Of a stretch of DNA of 64,000 bases, positions 35,991-45,453 are shown piece by piece. A program made the position numbers and the translations under genes. Position 1 is the stretch's first letter, and each line of letters opens with the position of its first letter. Source of the stretch: Pseudoruegeria aquimaris. GTDB lineage: Bacteria > Pseudomonadota > Alphaproteobacteria > Rhodobacterales > Rhodobacteraceae. The stretch is taken from NCBI RefSeq assembly GCF_900172235.1, contig NZ_FWFQ01000001.1:186001-250000 (forward strand), read 5' to 3'. The notes under the pieces are model-generated. The model was not told the DNA's origin. It made no database searches and saw only the letters and a program-made list of their open reading frames with translations.

Positions 35991-37736
35991 TCAGCGCATT
36001 TCTTCCACCGGTGTCACGCCAAGGATACCAAGACCGGCGGAAATAACAACGGCCACGGCGCGGATCAGGGCGATTTTGGACTGGCTCGCCGCCTCGTCGC
36101 CTTCCTGGAAGAAGCGCAGTTCGGGCTTGTCGTTGCCACGGTTCCAGAGCGCGTGGAAATCGCTGGCCAGCTCGTAGAGGTAGAAGGCCACCCGGTGGGG
36201 CTCATGGGTGCGCGCGGCGATCTCCACGAGGCGCGGCCATTCGGCGATCTTCTTGGCCACGGCGATCTCGGCCGGATCGGTGAGGCCGGAGAGATCGGCG
36301 TTCAGGAGCGCGGCATCTTCCACGTTCATGCCGGCCTCGGCGGCCTTGCGCAGCACGGAGGACACGCGGGCATGGGCGTATTGCACGTAGAAGACCGGGT
36401 TTTCCTTGGATTGCTCCAGCACCTTGTCGAAATCGAAATCCAGCGGCGCGTCGTTCTTGCGGGTGAGCATCACGAAGCGGGTCACGTCGGGGCCGACCTG
36501 CTCCACCACGTCGCGCAGGGTGATGAAGGTGCCGGCGCGTTTGCTCATCTTGAAGGGCTCGCCGTTCTTGTAGAGCTTCACCAACTGGCACAGCTTGATG
36601 TCGAGCGGCACGGTGCCCCCCGAGAGCGCCGAGACGGCGGCCTTCATCCGCTTCACGTAGCCGCCGTGATCGGCGCCGAAGACGTCGATCAGGCTGTCGA
36701 AGCCGCGCTCGATCTTGGTGTAGTGATAGGCGATGTCGGGGGCGAAATACGTCCAGCTGCCATCGCTCTTCTTCACCGGGCGGTCAACGTCGTCGCCATG
36801 GGCCGTGGAGCGGAACAGCGTCTGCTCGCGCGGCTCCCAATCCTCGGGCGTCTTGCCCTTGGGCGGCTCCAGCACGCCTTCGTAGATCAGGCCCTGGCTC
36901 TCCAGCGCCTTGAGCGCGCCTTCGATCTGGCCGGTGCCGTAGAGGGATTTCTCGGAGTAGAAGACGTCCATCTCCACGCCGAGGCTGGCCAGATCCTCGC
37001 GGATCAGGTGCATCATCGCGTCGGTGGCGTATTCGCGGATGTCCTCGAGCCACTCGGACTCCGGCTTGCCCACGAGGCTGTCGCCGTAGACCTTCGCCAG
37101 CGCCTCGCCCACGGGGATCAGGTAGTCGCCCGGGTAGGTGCCTTCCTCGAAGGCCACTTCCTGGCCGTTGGCCTCCAGGTAGCGCAGGTAGACGGAGCGC
37201 GCCAGCGTATCGACCTGCGCGCCGCCGTCGTTGATGTAGTATTCGCGGGTCACGTCGTAGCCGGCGTAGTCCAGCAGGCTCGCCAGCGCATCGCCGAAGA
37301 CGGCGCCGCGGGTGTGGCCCACGTGCAGCGGGCCGGTGGGGTTGGCCGAGACGTATTCGACGTTGACCTTCTCGCCCGCGCCCATGTCGGATTTGCCGAA
37401 ATCGGCGCCCCGGCTCAGCGCGCCGGTGATGACGCCGTGCCAGACGGAGGGATCAAGCCGCAGGTTCAGGAAGCCGGGGCCGGCCACGTCGGCCTCGGTG
37501 ATGCGCGGATCGGCGGCCAGCTTGCCCGCCAGCGCCTCGGCGATGTCGCGCGGTTTCATCCCTGCCGGCTTGGCCAGCACCATGGCGGCGTTGGTGGCCA
37601 TGTCGCCGTGGGCCGCGTCGCGCGGCGGCTCCACCGCGACGTTGGCGAAGTCCAGCCCCTCGGGCAGCGTGCCCTCGGCCTGGAGATCGGCCAGAGATTG
37701 CAGCACAAGCGTTCTGATTTCGGCAAAGAGGTTCAT
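35991..37736 (-). CDS. argS: Arginyl-tRNA synthetase
   Basis: A 581-residue class I synthetase: the Arg-N domain at the N-terminus ([21 protein letters not shown]), the HIGH-equivalent [12 protein letters not shown], the KMSKS-equivalent KMSKRAGTF, and a C-terminal DALR anticodon-binding domain ending [11 protein letters not shown]. First gene of the argS-SPOR-nagZ-scpA-scpB run. Confidence 0.97.
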   Translation of the reverse strand: MNLFAEIRTLVLQSLADLQAEGTLPEGLDFANVAVEPPRDAAHGDMATNAAMVLAKPAGMKPRDIAEALAGKLAADPRITEADVAGPGFLNLRLDPSVWHGVITGALSRGADFGKSDMGAGEKVNVEYVSANPTGPLHVGHTRGAVFGDALASLLDYAGYDVTREYYINDGGAQVDTLARSVYLRYLEANGQEVAFEEGTYPGDYLIPVGEALAKVYGDSLVGKPESEWLEDIREYATDAMMHLIREDLASLGVEMDVFYSEKSLYGTGQIEGALKALESQGLIYEGVLEPPKGKTPEDWEPREQTLFRSTAHGDDVDRPVKKSDGSWTYFAPDIAYHYTKIERGFDSLIDVFGADHGGYVKRMKAAVSALSGGTVPLDIKLCQLVKLYKNGEPFKMSKRAGTFITLRDVVEQVGPDVTRFVMLTRKNDAPLDFDFDKVLEQSKENPVFYVQYAHARVSSVLRKAAEAGMNVEDAALLNADLSGLTDPAEIAVAKKIAEWPRLVEIAARTHEPHRVAFYLYELASDFHALWNRGNDKPELRFFQEGDEAASQSKIALIRAVAVVISAGLGILGVTPVEEMR

Positions 37737-37785
37737 GTCGGCATCCTTTGATCTGCCGCGGGGTTTACCACCTTGGGCGGCGGGG

Positions 37786-39657
37786 TCAATCCGCCCCGCG
37801 CGCCGGCTCCTCGGGCTGGCGGCCGGCCTCGGCGGCCTGCTCCACCGTCGTGCCCTGCGCCGCGGCCACCGCCGCGCGCGGCGGCGTGAGCGCGATCAGG
37901 CGCTCGCCCTCGCCGATCTCCTTCCAGTCGAAGGCGATGCCCCTGCCGTCCAGCCGCGCCAGCGGGACGGCCTCGGGGTGCATCTCCTGCCAGGCGGCGA
38001 AGGGGAATTCCGCGGTGAGGCGCGTGGTGCGGCACTGCCAGCCCGCACGCAGCCGCTGCTCCAGCTCGCCGTAGGTCAGCCCGCCGGCGAAGGCGCGCCC
38101 GCCGAGGGTTGAGGGCAACGCATGGCGCGGGGCGTCGCCCTTGTAGCGCGCCAGCTGGAACACCCTGTCCCGCCCGAACTCCGGCGCCAGATCGGTGGCC
38201 ACCAGCGTATTGTAGGCATCGTTGTCCGTGGCCGCCAGCAGCGTGCCGTAGTCCACCATGTGCAGCTGCTGCTCGGCGCTCTCGCCGAGGATGTCGCCGT
38301 AGAAGATCGGCACCCCCGCCTCGCGCGCGCCGCGCAGGTGGTAGAGGTTGGTATCGACCACACGCACCGGGATCTCCGCGGCGGCGATCTCGGCCGCGAG
38401 CCCCGCGGTGAAGCGCGAGCCGCCGACGAGCAGCACGCCGGGCGTGCCGGTGGCGCTCAGCCCGAGCCAGCGCGCAAAGGGCGCCAGCGTGAAGCCATGC
38501 AGCACCACGGTGGCGGAAACCAGCACGAAGGCCAGCGGCCCCAGCAGCGCGCCGTCCTCGATGCCCAGCCCCGCCAGCAGCGAGCCGAAGAGCCCCGCCA
38601 CGGCCACCAGCACCACCCCGCGCGGCCCGGTGAAGGCCACGAGGATGCGCTCTTTCCACGGCAGCCCCGAGCCCGCCAGCGCCAGAAGCACCGCCGCCGG
38701 ACGCGCCAGCAGCACGGTCGCCGCCACGAAGGCCACCGCGCGCCAGTCCAGCCCCGCCAGCGTGGAGAAATCGAGATCCGCCGCCAGCAGGATGAAGACA
38801 CCCGACACCAACAGGATCGTCGCGTGTTCCTTGAAGCGGCGCAGCTCCTCGTAGGAAGGCAGATCGGCATTGGCGATCACCACCCCCATCAGCGTCACGG
38901 CCAGCAGCCCGCTTTCGTGCAGCACGAGGTCGGAAAGCGCGAATACGGCGAGCAGCACCGCCACCAGCACCGGCACCTTCATGAACTCCGGCACGCGGCC
39001 GGTGCGGAAGCTCCAGGCGATGCCCCAGCCCCCCGCGAGGCCCAGCGCCGTGGCGACTCCGACCCCGATCACGAAATGCCCCACGCCCTGCGCCAGCGAG
39101 GCGCTGCCGTTGAGCACGATGATCGCGCCGTAGGCCAGTACGGCGGCCAGCGCGCCGATGGGATCGTTGACGATGGCTTCCCACTGCAGCAGCGTCGCCG
39201 GGCGGCGTTCGAGCCGCGCCTGCCGCAGCAGAGGCGCGATCACCGTCGGCCCGGTGACGATCATGATGCCGCCGAAGACGGCGGAGGACTCCCAACTCAG
39301 CCCAGCGCCGTAGCGCAAGGCCAGCGCCGACGTGAGCCAACCGAGCGGCGCGCCGAGGAACACCAGCCGGCGCACCCCCTTGGCGGCATCGTTGAGCGCG
39401 TGGAAATTGAGCGTCAGCCCACCTTCGAAGAGGATCACCGCCACGGCGATGGAGATCACGCTGTCGGTGATCGGGCCGATGTCGCGCTCCGGGTCCAGCA
39501 GACCGAAGACAGGGCCAACGAGGACGCCCGCGAGCAGCATGAGCACGATGCCCGGCACCCGCAGCCGCCACGCCAGCCACTGCGCCCCGATGCCGACCGC
39601 ACCCACAAGCGCGATGGCGGAAACGGGATCGAGCCCCTCTGCCGGAGTGGTCGCCAT
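37786..39657 (-). CDS. Cation:proton antiporter (NhaP/CPA1-like) with TrkA-N-like domain
   Basis: A 623-residue protein. Residues about 10-400 form 12-13 helices of a sodium/proton exchanger, with [26 protein letters not shown], the paired acidic helix [11 protein letters not shown] and [14 protein letters not shown]. Residues about 415-560 resemble a nucleotide-binding RCK/TrkA-N domain, but the usual GxGxxG is changed to VGGSRFTAG, so ligand binding may be altered. A charged tail follows. Ion specificity (Na+ or K+) cannot be decided. A third ion-transport system in this window besides Mrp and Nav. Confidence 0.88.
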   Translation of the reverse strand: MATTPAEGLDPVSAIALVGAVGIGAQWLAWRLRVPGIVLMLLAGVLVGPVFGLLDPERDIGPITDSVISIAVAVILFEGGLTLNFHALNDAAKGVRRLVFLGAPLGWLTSALALRYGAGLSWESSAVFGGIMIVTGPTVIAPLLRQARLERRPATLLQWEAIVNDPIGALAAVLAYGAIIVLNGSASLAQGVGHFVIGVGVATALGLAGGWGIAWSFRTGRVPEFMKVPVLVAVLLAVFALSDLVLHESGLLAVTLMGVVIANADLPSYEELRRFKEHATILLVSGVFILLAADLDFSTLAGLDWRAVAFVAATVLLARPAAVLLALAGSGLPWKERILVAFTGPRGVVLVAVAGLFGSLLAGLGIEDGALLGPLAFVLVSATVVLHGFTLAPFARWLGLSATGTPGVLLVGGSRFTAGLAAEIAAAEIPVRVVDTNLYHLRGAREAGVPIFYGDILGESAEQQLHMVDYGTLLAATDNDAYNTLVATDLAPEFGRDRVFQLARYKGDAPRHALPSTLGGRAFAGGLTYGELEQRLRAGWQCRTTRLTAEFPFAAWQEMHPEAVPLARLDGRGIAFDWKEIGEGERLIALTPPRAAVAAAQGTTVEQAAEAGRQPEEPARGAD

Positions 39658-39736
39658 GGTTCTGCCCCCTGCTGCGCGTTGCGTCCCTTCTGCGCGCCAA
39701 AGCTAGCGGCCATCCCCTTGCGCGGCAACGCTTTCT

Positions 39737-40912
39737 TCAGCGCGGACCGGCGGAGGGAAGATCGGCCAGGATGTCGGTGCCGAAGTGGCGCCGGTATTCC
39801 TGCAGGGCGAAGCGGTCGGTCATCCCGGCGATGTAGTCGGCCACGATGCGCGCCAGCGCAGTTTCGTCCGGCGCCTCGGCCACGTCCTTGCGCCACTGGC
39901 GCGGCAGTTGCTCGGGGTGCGCCATGTAGAAGGGGAACAGCTCGCGCACCACGCGGGTCACGCGCTTGCGCATCTCCACCACAGAAGGCGCGCGATACAT
40001 GCGGATGAAGAGGAATTCGCGGATCACCTTGAGATCCTGCCAGAGCGCGTCCGAGAAGCGCACGATCTGCCGCCCCCCGTGGCGCACGTCCTCCACGCTC
40101 TGCGGATCCAGCTCCGCCAGCTCGCGCCGGGTGACGGCGAGCACATCCTCCACAAGCACGCCGAAGAAGCGGCGCAGCGCCTCGTGGCGGCGGCGGTAGT
40201 AGTTCAGCCCCGGATAGAGCTTGTCCACCCGCGCGAAGCAGTCGTGCAGGATCGGCATTTCGGCCAATTCATCGGTCGAGAACAGCTCCGCGCGCAGGCC
40301 ATCGTGCAGGTCGTGGTTGTTGTAGGCGATGTCGTCCGACAGCGCCGCCACCTGCGCCTCGGCGCTGGCGTAGGTGTCAAGCTCCAGATCGTGGCGCGCG
40401 TTGTAGGCCGCCAGAGCATAGGGCAGATCCCCGGTGACGGGGCCGTTGTGCTTGGCGATGCCCTCAAGCGTCTCCCATGTCAGGTTGAGCCCGTCCCACT
40501 CGGCATAGTGGCGCTCCAGAGAGGTGACGATGTGCAGCGCCTGGGCGTTGTGGTCGAAGCCGCCGTAGGGCGCCATCAGATCGTGCATCGCGTCTTCGCC
40601 GGTGTGGCCGAAGGGCGTGTGGCCCAGGTCATGCGCCAGCGCCACGGCCTCGGTGAGCTCCTGGTTGAGCCCCAGCGTGTTGGCGATGGTGCGCGCCACC
40701 TGCGCCACTTCGATGGAATGGGTCAGCCGGGTGCGGAAGTAATCCCCCTCATGCTCGATGAAGACCTGCGTCTTGTGCTTCAGCCGGCGGAAGGCCGAGG
40801 AATGGATGATGCGGTCCCGGTCCCGCTGGAAACAGGAACGGTGCGCGCTTTCCTCCTCCGGGTAGAGCCGGCCCCGGCTCTTCGCGGGGTCGGAGGCAAA
40901 TGGTGCAAGCAT
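39737..40912 (-). CDS. dgt: Deoxyguanosinetriphosphate triphosphohydrolase-like protein
   Basis: A 391-residue HD-domain enzyme that splits dNTPs into nucleosides and tripolyphosphate. Seen: the metal-binding HD residues in FRTRLTHSIEVAQ, HDLGHTPFGHTGED and DDIAYNNHDLHDG, plus SCFQRDRDRIIHSSAFRRLKHKTQVF (in parts). Start at the ATG 40912 gives the family-typical APFASDPAKSRGR N-terminus; the frame is open much further upstream across the divergent gene, which is chance. The Dgt-like type 2 subfamily fits best. Confidence 0.93.
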   Translation of the reverse strand: MLAPFASDPAKSRGRLYPEEESAHRSCFQRDRDRIIHSSAFRRLKHKTQVFIEHEGDYFRTRLTHSIEVAQVARTIANTLGLNQELTEAVALAHDLGHTPFGHTGEDAMHDLMAPYGGFDHNAQALHIVTSLERHYAEWDGLNLTWETLEGIAKHNGPVTGDLPYALAAYNARHDLELDTYASAEAQVAALSDDIAYNNHDLHDGLRAELFSTDELAEMPILHDCFARVDKLYPGLNYYRRRHEALRRFFGVLVEDVLAVTRRELAELDPQSVEDVRHGGRQIVRFSDALWQDLKVIREFLFIRMYRAPSVVEMRKRVTRVVRELFPFYMAHPEQLPRQWRKDVAEAPDETALARIVADYIAGMTDRFALQEYRRHFGTDILADLPSAGPR

Positions 40913-40924
40913 GTGTTCTGCCGG

Positions 40925-40953
40925 TTGTCGCCTCTTTTGTGGCACCTTATATT
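40925..40953 (+). promoter_or_regulatory. Probable promoter of the IscA-type gene
   Basis: TTGTCG (40925-40930) and TATATT (40948-40953) with a 17-bp spacer, about 38 bp before the ATG at 40992, in the divergent dgt/iscA gap. The -10 hexamer is a good match. Confidence 0.55.
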
Positions 40954-40991
40954 GAGGTTCGCGTGATTGGAAACCGCAAAGCGAACACCCG

Positions 40992-41324
40992 ATGGATCTG
41001 ACCCTGCCCCCCAAAGTCACCCCGCGCGCTTTCGAGCGCCTTGCCGAGATCAACGAATCCGCCGGCGAGTCCAAGGCGCTGCGCGTGGCCGTCGAAGGCG
41101 GCGGCTGCTCGGGCTTCCAGTATGACATCCGGCTCGACGATCCCGCCGAGGACGATCTCGTGCTGGAGCAGAACGGCCAGAAGGTGGTGGTGGACAGCGT
41201 CTCCCTGCCCTTCCTCGCCGACGCCGTGATCGATTTCTCCGAAGAGCTGATCGGCGCGCGCTTCGTGATCCAGAACCCCAACGCCACCTCCTCCTGCGGC
41301 TGCGGCACCAGCTTCTCGATGTGA
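40992..41324 (+). CDS. HesB/IscA-type iron-sulfur carrier protein
   Basis: A 110-residue A-type carrier that hands Fe-S clusters to target proteins. The three ligand cysteines are present: Cys39 in EGGGCSGFQY and Cys102/Cys104 in SSCGCGTSF. erpA and iscA/sufA types cannot be separated safely by sequence alone; no other isc/suf gene is adjacent. The stop codon is within a 15-bp tandem duplication. Confidence 0.92.
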   Translation: MDLTLPPKVTPRAFERLAEINESAGESKALRVAVEGGGCSGFQYDIRLDDPAEDDLVLEQNGQKVVVDSVSLPFLADAVIDFSEELIGARFVIQNPNATSSCGCGTSFSM

Positions 41325-41348
41325 GATTGCGGCATGTGAGATTGCGGC
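41319..41348 (+). repeat. Tandem 15-bp duplication across the IscA-type gene stop codon
   Basis: ATGTGAGATTGCGGC occurs twice in direct succession (41319-41333 and 41334-41348). The first copy supplies the final Met codon and the TGA stop of the iron-sulfur carrier gene; the second copy lies just after it. Confidence 0.9.
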
Positions 41349-41397
41349 TGCGCGCCGGATGCGCGATAGATGGGGTGCAAGCGGCAGGGGGCCTTCC

Positions 41398-42177
41398 ATG
41401 ATCATCGCGACCTTCAACATCAACGGCATCAAGGCGCGGGTGAACGCGCTCACCGACTGGCTGAAGGAACGCCAGCCCGATGTCGCCCTGCTGCAGGAAA
41501 TCAAATCCGTCGACGAGGCCTTCCCGCGCGAGATCTTCGAGGATCTCGGCTACCAGGTGGAAACCCACGGCCAGAAAAGCTTCAACGGTGTGGCCATCCT
41601 CTCCAAGCTGCCGCTCGAAGACGTCACCCGCGGCCTGCCCGGCGATGACTCCGATGAACAGGCACGCTGGATCGAGGCCACCGTGGTGGGCAGACAGGCC
41701 ATCCGCCTCTGCGGGCTCTACCTGCCCAACGGCAACCCGGCGCCGGGGCCGAAATACGACTACAAGCTCGCCTGGATGGAGCGGCTGCGCAGACGCGCCG
41801 AGGCGCTTCTGGCCGAGGAGATGCCCGCGCTTATGGCCGGTGACTACAACATCATCCCGCAGCCCGAGGATGCCAAGCGCCCGGAAGCCTGGGAAGACGA
41901 CGCCCTCTTCCGCCCCGAAAGCCGCGCCGCCTACCGCCGCATCCTGAACCTCGGCTTCACCGAGGCCTTCCGCGCCCGCGTGCAGGGCCCCGACCACTAC
42001 AGCTTCTGGGATTACCAGGCCGGCGCCTGGAACCGAAACGACGGCATCCGCATCGATCACTTCCTGCTCACGCCGCAATGCGCCGACCTGCTGCAGGACT
42101 GCCGGATCGACAGCGAAATCCGCGGCCGCGAGAAACCCTCCGACCACGTGCCCGTCTGGATCGACCTCGCCGCCTGA
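41398..42177 (+). CDS. xth: Exodeoxyribonuclease III
   Basis: A 259-residue AP endonuclease / 3'-exonuclease of the EEP family. Seen: the start ATFNINGIKAR, metal ligand glutamate in LLQEIKS, AGDYNIIP with catalytic Asp and Asn, and the C-terminal SDHVPVW containing the catalytic His. Start at the ATG 41398. It follows the iron-sulfur carrier gene by 73 bp and is followed by a strong hairpin. Confidence 0.95.
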   Translation: MIIATFNINGIKARVNALTDWLKERQPDVALLQEIKSVDEAFPREIFEDLGYQVETHGQKSFNGVAILSKLPLEDVTRGLPGDDSDEQARWIEATVVGRQAIRLCGLYLPNGNPAPGPKYDYKLAWMERLRRRAEALLAEEMPALMAGDYNIIPQPEDAKRPEAWEDDALFRPESRAAYRRILNLGFTEAFRARVQGPDHYSFWDYQAGAWNRNDGIRIDHFLLTPQCADLLQDCRIDSEIRGREKPSDHVPVWIDLAA

Positions 42178-42189
42178 GGCGCGCAGCCA

Positions 42190-42244
42190 CTTTGTTCCTC
42201 AAATATCCCCGCCGGAGGCTTCACCCGCCGCCCCGGCGGGTGAA
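42190..42244. terminator. Conserved-looking box plus hairpin between convergent genes
   Basis: A box beginning CTTTGTTCCTCAAATATCCC (from 42190) leads into a hairpin with ten-base arms TTCACCCGCC (42220-42229) and GGCGGGTGAA (42235-42244) around a five-base loop. It lies between the convergent xth and monooxygenase genes and could stop transcription from either side. The box resembles an intergenic sequence I recall from many Rhodobacteraceae genomes. Confidence 0.6.
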
Positions 42245-42250
42245 ATCGTG

Positions 42251-43432
42251 TCAGCCGGCAGCCGTCACGTCCAGCCCGTAGAGCCAGTCGAACTGCTTCA
42301 CCGCCGCGCCGGGCGCGAGGGTGCCGGCCAGCCGCAGCGCGGTGTGGGCGGCCAGGCGCAGCGGCGGGAAGCTCAGGTGGTAGCGGAAGGCATTCCTGTT
42401 GGCCGCCTCGATCACCCGCGGCACCCGCTTGATGCGCTTGGCGTGATAGGCGGCGAAGCCCTGCTCCGGCGCTTCGGCCCCGGCCAAGCATTCGGCCAGG
42501 ACCCAGGCATCCTCCAGCGCCATGCAGGCCCCCTGCGCGAGGAAGGGCAGCGTGGGATGGGCCGCGTCGCCGAGGATGGCGGCGTTGCCGCGATACCAGG
42601 TCTGCGCCACCGGGTGCCGGAACAGCCCCCATTGGTGCACCTGCTCGATCCGCCCCAGCCAGTCGCGCACCTCGCCGGTGAAATCCGCGAAGGCAGCGGC
42701 GAGGTTCTCGGGCGTGTCCTCCTGGGTCCAGCTCTCCGCCGTCCAGGCCGCGCGCTCCTGCACCGCCACGACGTTCATCAACTGCCCGCCGCGCAGCGGA
42801 TACATCACCACGTGGCGCCGCGGCCCCATGTAGACGCGCACCCGGCGCTCGGTGATCGGCGGCGCCGCCGGGATCGTCGCCCGCCAGGCCACCTGCCCCG
42901 TGAAGAAGGGCGCCGCGGGACCGTTCAGGAAGCTGCGCACCCGCGAGTGCACGCCGTCCGCGCCCAGCAGGATCGGGGCGCAATGCTCGCCGCCGAGCGC
43001 GGTGCGCACGCAGAAGCCCGCCGCGCCGTGATCCTCGATGCTCTCGACCTGCTGCAAGAGCCGGATCCGCGCACCGGCCGCGCGCGCCGCGGCCGCCAGA
43101 ACCTCGACCAGATCGCTGCGATGGACGAAGAAGTAGTCCTGCCCCTCGGGCAGTTTCGTCAGATCCACCCGCATCACCTGCCGGCCGGCGCGGTAGTCGC
43201 GCAGCTCCACCGCCTGCGCCCGCACGGCGCGCGCCTTCAGCTCACCGCCGACGCCGAGCGCGTTCAGCACCGCGAAACCGTTCGGGCTGATCTGGATGCC
43301 GGCCCCGACTTCGCGGATTTCCTCGGCCTGCTCCAGCACGGTGACCCGCGCCCCGCGCAGCGAAAGCGCGAGCGCCGCCGAGAGGCCGGCGATCCCGGCG
43401 CCCAGAATTGTGATTTTCTGCCCGATCAGCAC
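42251..43432 (-). CDS. FAD-dependent monooxygenase (salicylate hydroxylase-like)
   Basis: A 393-residue class A flavoprotein hydroxylase: N-terminal Rossmann motif ITILGAGIAGLSAALALSLRG (in part GAGIAGLSAA), the DG motif LLGADGVHSRVR, and the GD motif AILGDAAHPTLPFLAQGACMALEDA (in part GDAAHPTLPF). Closest in type to salicylate-1-monooxygenase and 6-hydroxynicotinate-type enzymes; the substrate is unknown. The start is a GTG at 43432 with AAGGAG six bases upstream; a TTG 24 bp before it would swallow that ribosome binding site. Confidence 0.87.
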   Translation of the reverse strand: MLIGQKITILGAGIAGLSAALALSLRGARVTVLEQAEEIREVGAGIQISPNGFAVLNALGVGGELKARAVRAQAVELRDYRAGRQVMRVDLTKLPEGQDYFFVHRSDLVEVLAAAARAAGARIRLLQQVESIEDHGAAGFCVRTALGGEHCAPILLGADGVHSRVRSFLNGPAAPFFTGQVAWRATIPAAPPITERRVRVYMGPRRHVVMYPLRGGQLMNVVAVQERAAWTAESWTQEDTPENLAAAFADFTGEVRDWLGRIEQVHQWGLFRHPVAQTWYRGNAAILGDAAHPTLPFLAQGACMALEDAWVLAECLAGAEAPEQGFAAYHAKRIKRVPRVIEAANRNAFRYHLSFPPLRLAAHTALRLAGTLAPGAAVKQFDWLYGLDVTAAG

Positions 43433-43450
43433 ATCAGGCTCCTTCTTTGA

Positions 43451-43480
43451 CAGCAAAGCCGCCGGAACGGATCCGGCGGC
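43451..43480 (-). terminator. Hairpin downstream of dksA
   Basis: Read on the minus strand, nine-base arms GCCGCCGGA/TCCGGCGGC (43480-43472 with 43466-43458) around a five-base loop are followed by TTTGCTG. A weak T-run; it sits between dksA and the monooxygenase start. Confidence 0.45.
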
Positions 43481-43550
43481 AATCGCTTTCGTCTCGATGG
43501 TCCGCGCAAGGCCCCTCGCGCCCGGCGGTCATCCGGATTTCATCCGGGGA

Positions 43551-43973
43551 TCAATCGTCCCGGTGGACCTTCTCGCGGCGCTCGTGGCGTTCCTGCGCCT
43601 CCAGCGACAGCGTCGCGATCGGGCGCGCGTCCAGCCGCTTCAGCGAGATCGGCTCGCCGGTCTCCTCGCAGTAGCCGTATTCGCCTTCCTCGATGCGGCG
43701 CAGGGCGGCGTCGATCTTGGCGACGAGCTTGCGCTGGCGGTCGCGTGTGCGCAGCTCCAGCGCGCGGTCCGTCTCCTCCGAGGCGCGGTCAGCGATGTCC
43801 GGGATGTTGCGGGTGCTGTCCTGCAGCCCTTCGATGGTGTCCCTGCTGTCTTCCAGCAGTTCGTTCTTCCAGTTGATAAGCTTGCGGCGGAAGTATTCGA
43901 GCTGCCGTTCGTTCATGAACGGTTCGTCTTCGGCCGGCGTGTAGTCGTCTGGCAGGAAAACCTCGGCTTTCAT
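43551..43973 (-). CDS. dksA: RNA polymerase-binding transcription factor DksA, single-cysteine form
   Basis: A 140-residue DksA that binds the RNA polymerase secondary channel and acts with ppGpp. Seen: KAEVFLPDDYTPAEDEPFMN start, coiled-coil helices at about residues 20-55 and 66-95, and the coiled-coil tip DIADRA (Asp59, Asp62, Ala64). The C-terminal zinc-finger region keeps only Cys102 (YCEETGEP); the other three zinc cysteines are replaced by Thr, Ala and Thr, so it probably does not bind zinc. The start at 43973 is favoured by GAGGGAG upstream; a longer in-frame start exists. Confidence 0.93.
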   Translation of the reverse strand: MKAEVFLPDDYTPAEDEPFMNERQLEYFRRKLINWKNELLEDSRDTIEGLQDSTRNIPDIADRASEETDRALELRTRDRQRKLVAKIDAALRRIEEGEYGYCEETGEPISLKRLDARPIATLSLEAQERHERREKVHRDD

Positions 43974-44156
43974 ACCTGCTCCCTCTTGCTCGCTGGCTGC
44001 CAGCTGTTGTGAGTCTGTCATCCAGCCCCCTTTCTATGGGCCTCGTTTAGCCCCTCGCCGAGGGAATGTCCACAAGTGCCAAACCGGCGGCTTGATGCCC
44101 GCAGGGGCTGTGCTACTGTCGGGCCCGGAAACCACAAGCAGGCCCCACGTATCGCT

Positions 44157-44996
44157 ATGAAATTCAACGGAACCGACGCCTATGTCGCGACGGACGACCT
44201 GAAGGTCGCCGTCAATGCCGCCGTCGCGCTCGAGCGCCCCCTCTTGGTGAAGGGCGAGCCCGGCACCGGCAAGACGGAACTGGCCCGCCAGGTGAGCGCC
44301 GCGCTCGGGCTGCCGATGCTCGAATGGCACATCAAGTCCACCACCAAGGCCCAGCAGGGGCTCTACGAATACGATGCCGTTTCGCGCCTGCGCGACAGCC
44401 AGCTCGGCGATCCCCGCGTGCAGGACGTCTCCAACTACATCAGGAAGGGCAAGCTGTGGCAGGCCTTCGAGGCCGAGAGCCGCGTGGTGCTGCTGATCGA
44501 CGAGATCGACAAGGCCGACATCGAGTTCCCCAACGACCTGCTGCAGGAACTCGACAAGATGGAATTCCACGTCTACGAGACCGGCGAAACCATCCGCGCC
44601 CGCCAGCGCCCGATCGTCATCATCACCTCCAACAACGAGAAGGAACTGCCCGACGCCTTCCTGCGCCGCTGCTTCTTCCACTACATCCGCTTCCCCGACA
44701 TGGAGACGATGCGCAAGATCGTGGAGGTGCATCACCCGGGCATAAAAGAACAGCTTCTCACCACAGCATTGACGCAATTCTACGAGATACGGGAAACCGG
44801 CGGGCTCAAGAAGAAGCCGTCAACGAGTGAAGTTTTGGATTGGTTGAAATTGCTGCTTGCCGAGGATCTCTCCGCAGAGGACCTGAAGCGTGACGGCGCG
44901 AACGCCCTGCCCCGGTTGCATGGCGCTCTGCTGAAGAACGAACAGGACGTGCACCTCTTCGAACGCCTCGCCTTCATGGCGAGAGGGCAGCGGTGA
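44157..44996 (+). CDS. MoxR-family AAA+ ATPase
   Basis: A 279-residue MoxR ATPase: Walker A GEPGTGKT at residues 33-40, Walker B VVLLIDEID at 110-118, sensor-1 ITSNNEK and an arginine finger in LRRCFF. MoxR proteins act as chaperone-like ATPases with VWA partners, as in CoxD/CoxE and RavA/ViaA. Here a VWA protein is encoded 2 kb downstream on the same strand. The ATG at 44157 gives the usual short N-terminus. The stop overlaps the GNAT gene's GTG by 4 bp. Confidence 0.92.
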   Translation: MKFNGTDAYVATDDLKVAVNAAVALERPLLVKGEPGTGKTELARQVSAALGLPMLEWHIKSTTKAQQGLYEYDAVSRLRDSQLGDPRVQDVSNYIRKGKLWQAFEAESRVVLLIDEIDKADIEFPNDLLQELDKMEFHVYETGETIRARQRPIVIITSNNEKELPDAFLRRCFFHYIRFPDMETMRKIVEVHHPGIKEQLLTTALTQFYEIRETGGLKKKPSTSEVLDWLKLLLAEDLSAEDLKRDGANALPRLHGALLKNEQDVHLFERLAFMARGQR

Positions 44997-45436
44997 GCCT
45001 GCGCATCAGGCCCCTTGCCGCCGGCGACGAAGCCGATTGGCGGCGCCTGTGGAAGGCCTACCTGGCCTTCTACGAAACCGAAGTTTCCGAAGACATCTAC
45101 CAAACCTATTTCCAACGCCTTCTCGGCGACGACCCGCAGGATTTCAGCGGTCTGATCGCCGAGCTCGACGGCCGCCCCGTCGGACTTGCCCATTTCCTGT
45201 TTCACCGCCACGGCTGGACGATCGAGAACGCCTGCTACCTGCAGGATCTCTACGCCGATCCGGACGTGCGCGGGCAAGGCGTGGGGCGTGCCTTGATCGA
45301 AGCCGTCTACGCCGCGGCGGATGCCGCCGGGGCCCCCTCCGTCTACTGGCTCACGCAGGAGTTCAACGGCACCGCACGCAGACTTTATGACCGCGTGGCT
45401 GTGCTGACCCCGTTCATCAAGTATAAACGACCCTAG
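44993..45436 (+). CDS. GNAT family N-acetyltransferase
   Basis: A 147-residue acetyltransferase with the acetyl-CoA pyrophosphate-binding motif A, DPDVRGQGVGRALIEAV, and the C-terminal NGTARRLYDRV helix. Starts at a GTG overlapping the MoxR stop, so coupled to it. The substrate is unknown; being inside the MoxR operon suggests it may modify a protein or small molecule in that pathway. Confidence 0.88.
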   Translation: MSLRIRPLAAGDEADWRRLWKAYLAFYETEVSEDIYQTYFQRLLGDDPQDFSGLIAELDGRPVGLAHFLFHRHGWTIENACYLQDLYADPDVRGQGVGRALIEAVYAAADAAGAPSVYWLTQEFNGTARRLYDRVAVLTPFIKYKRP

Positions 45437-45453
45437 TGCGAAGTGGTTTAGTT

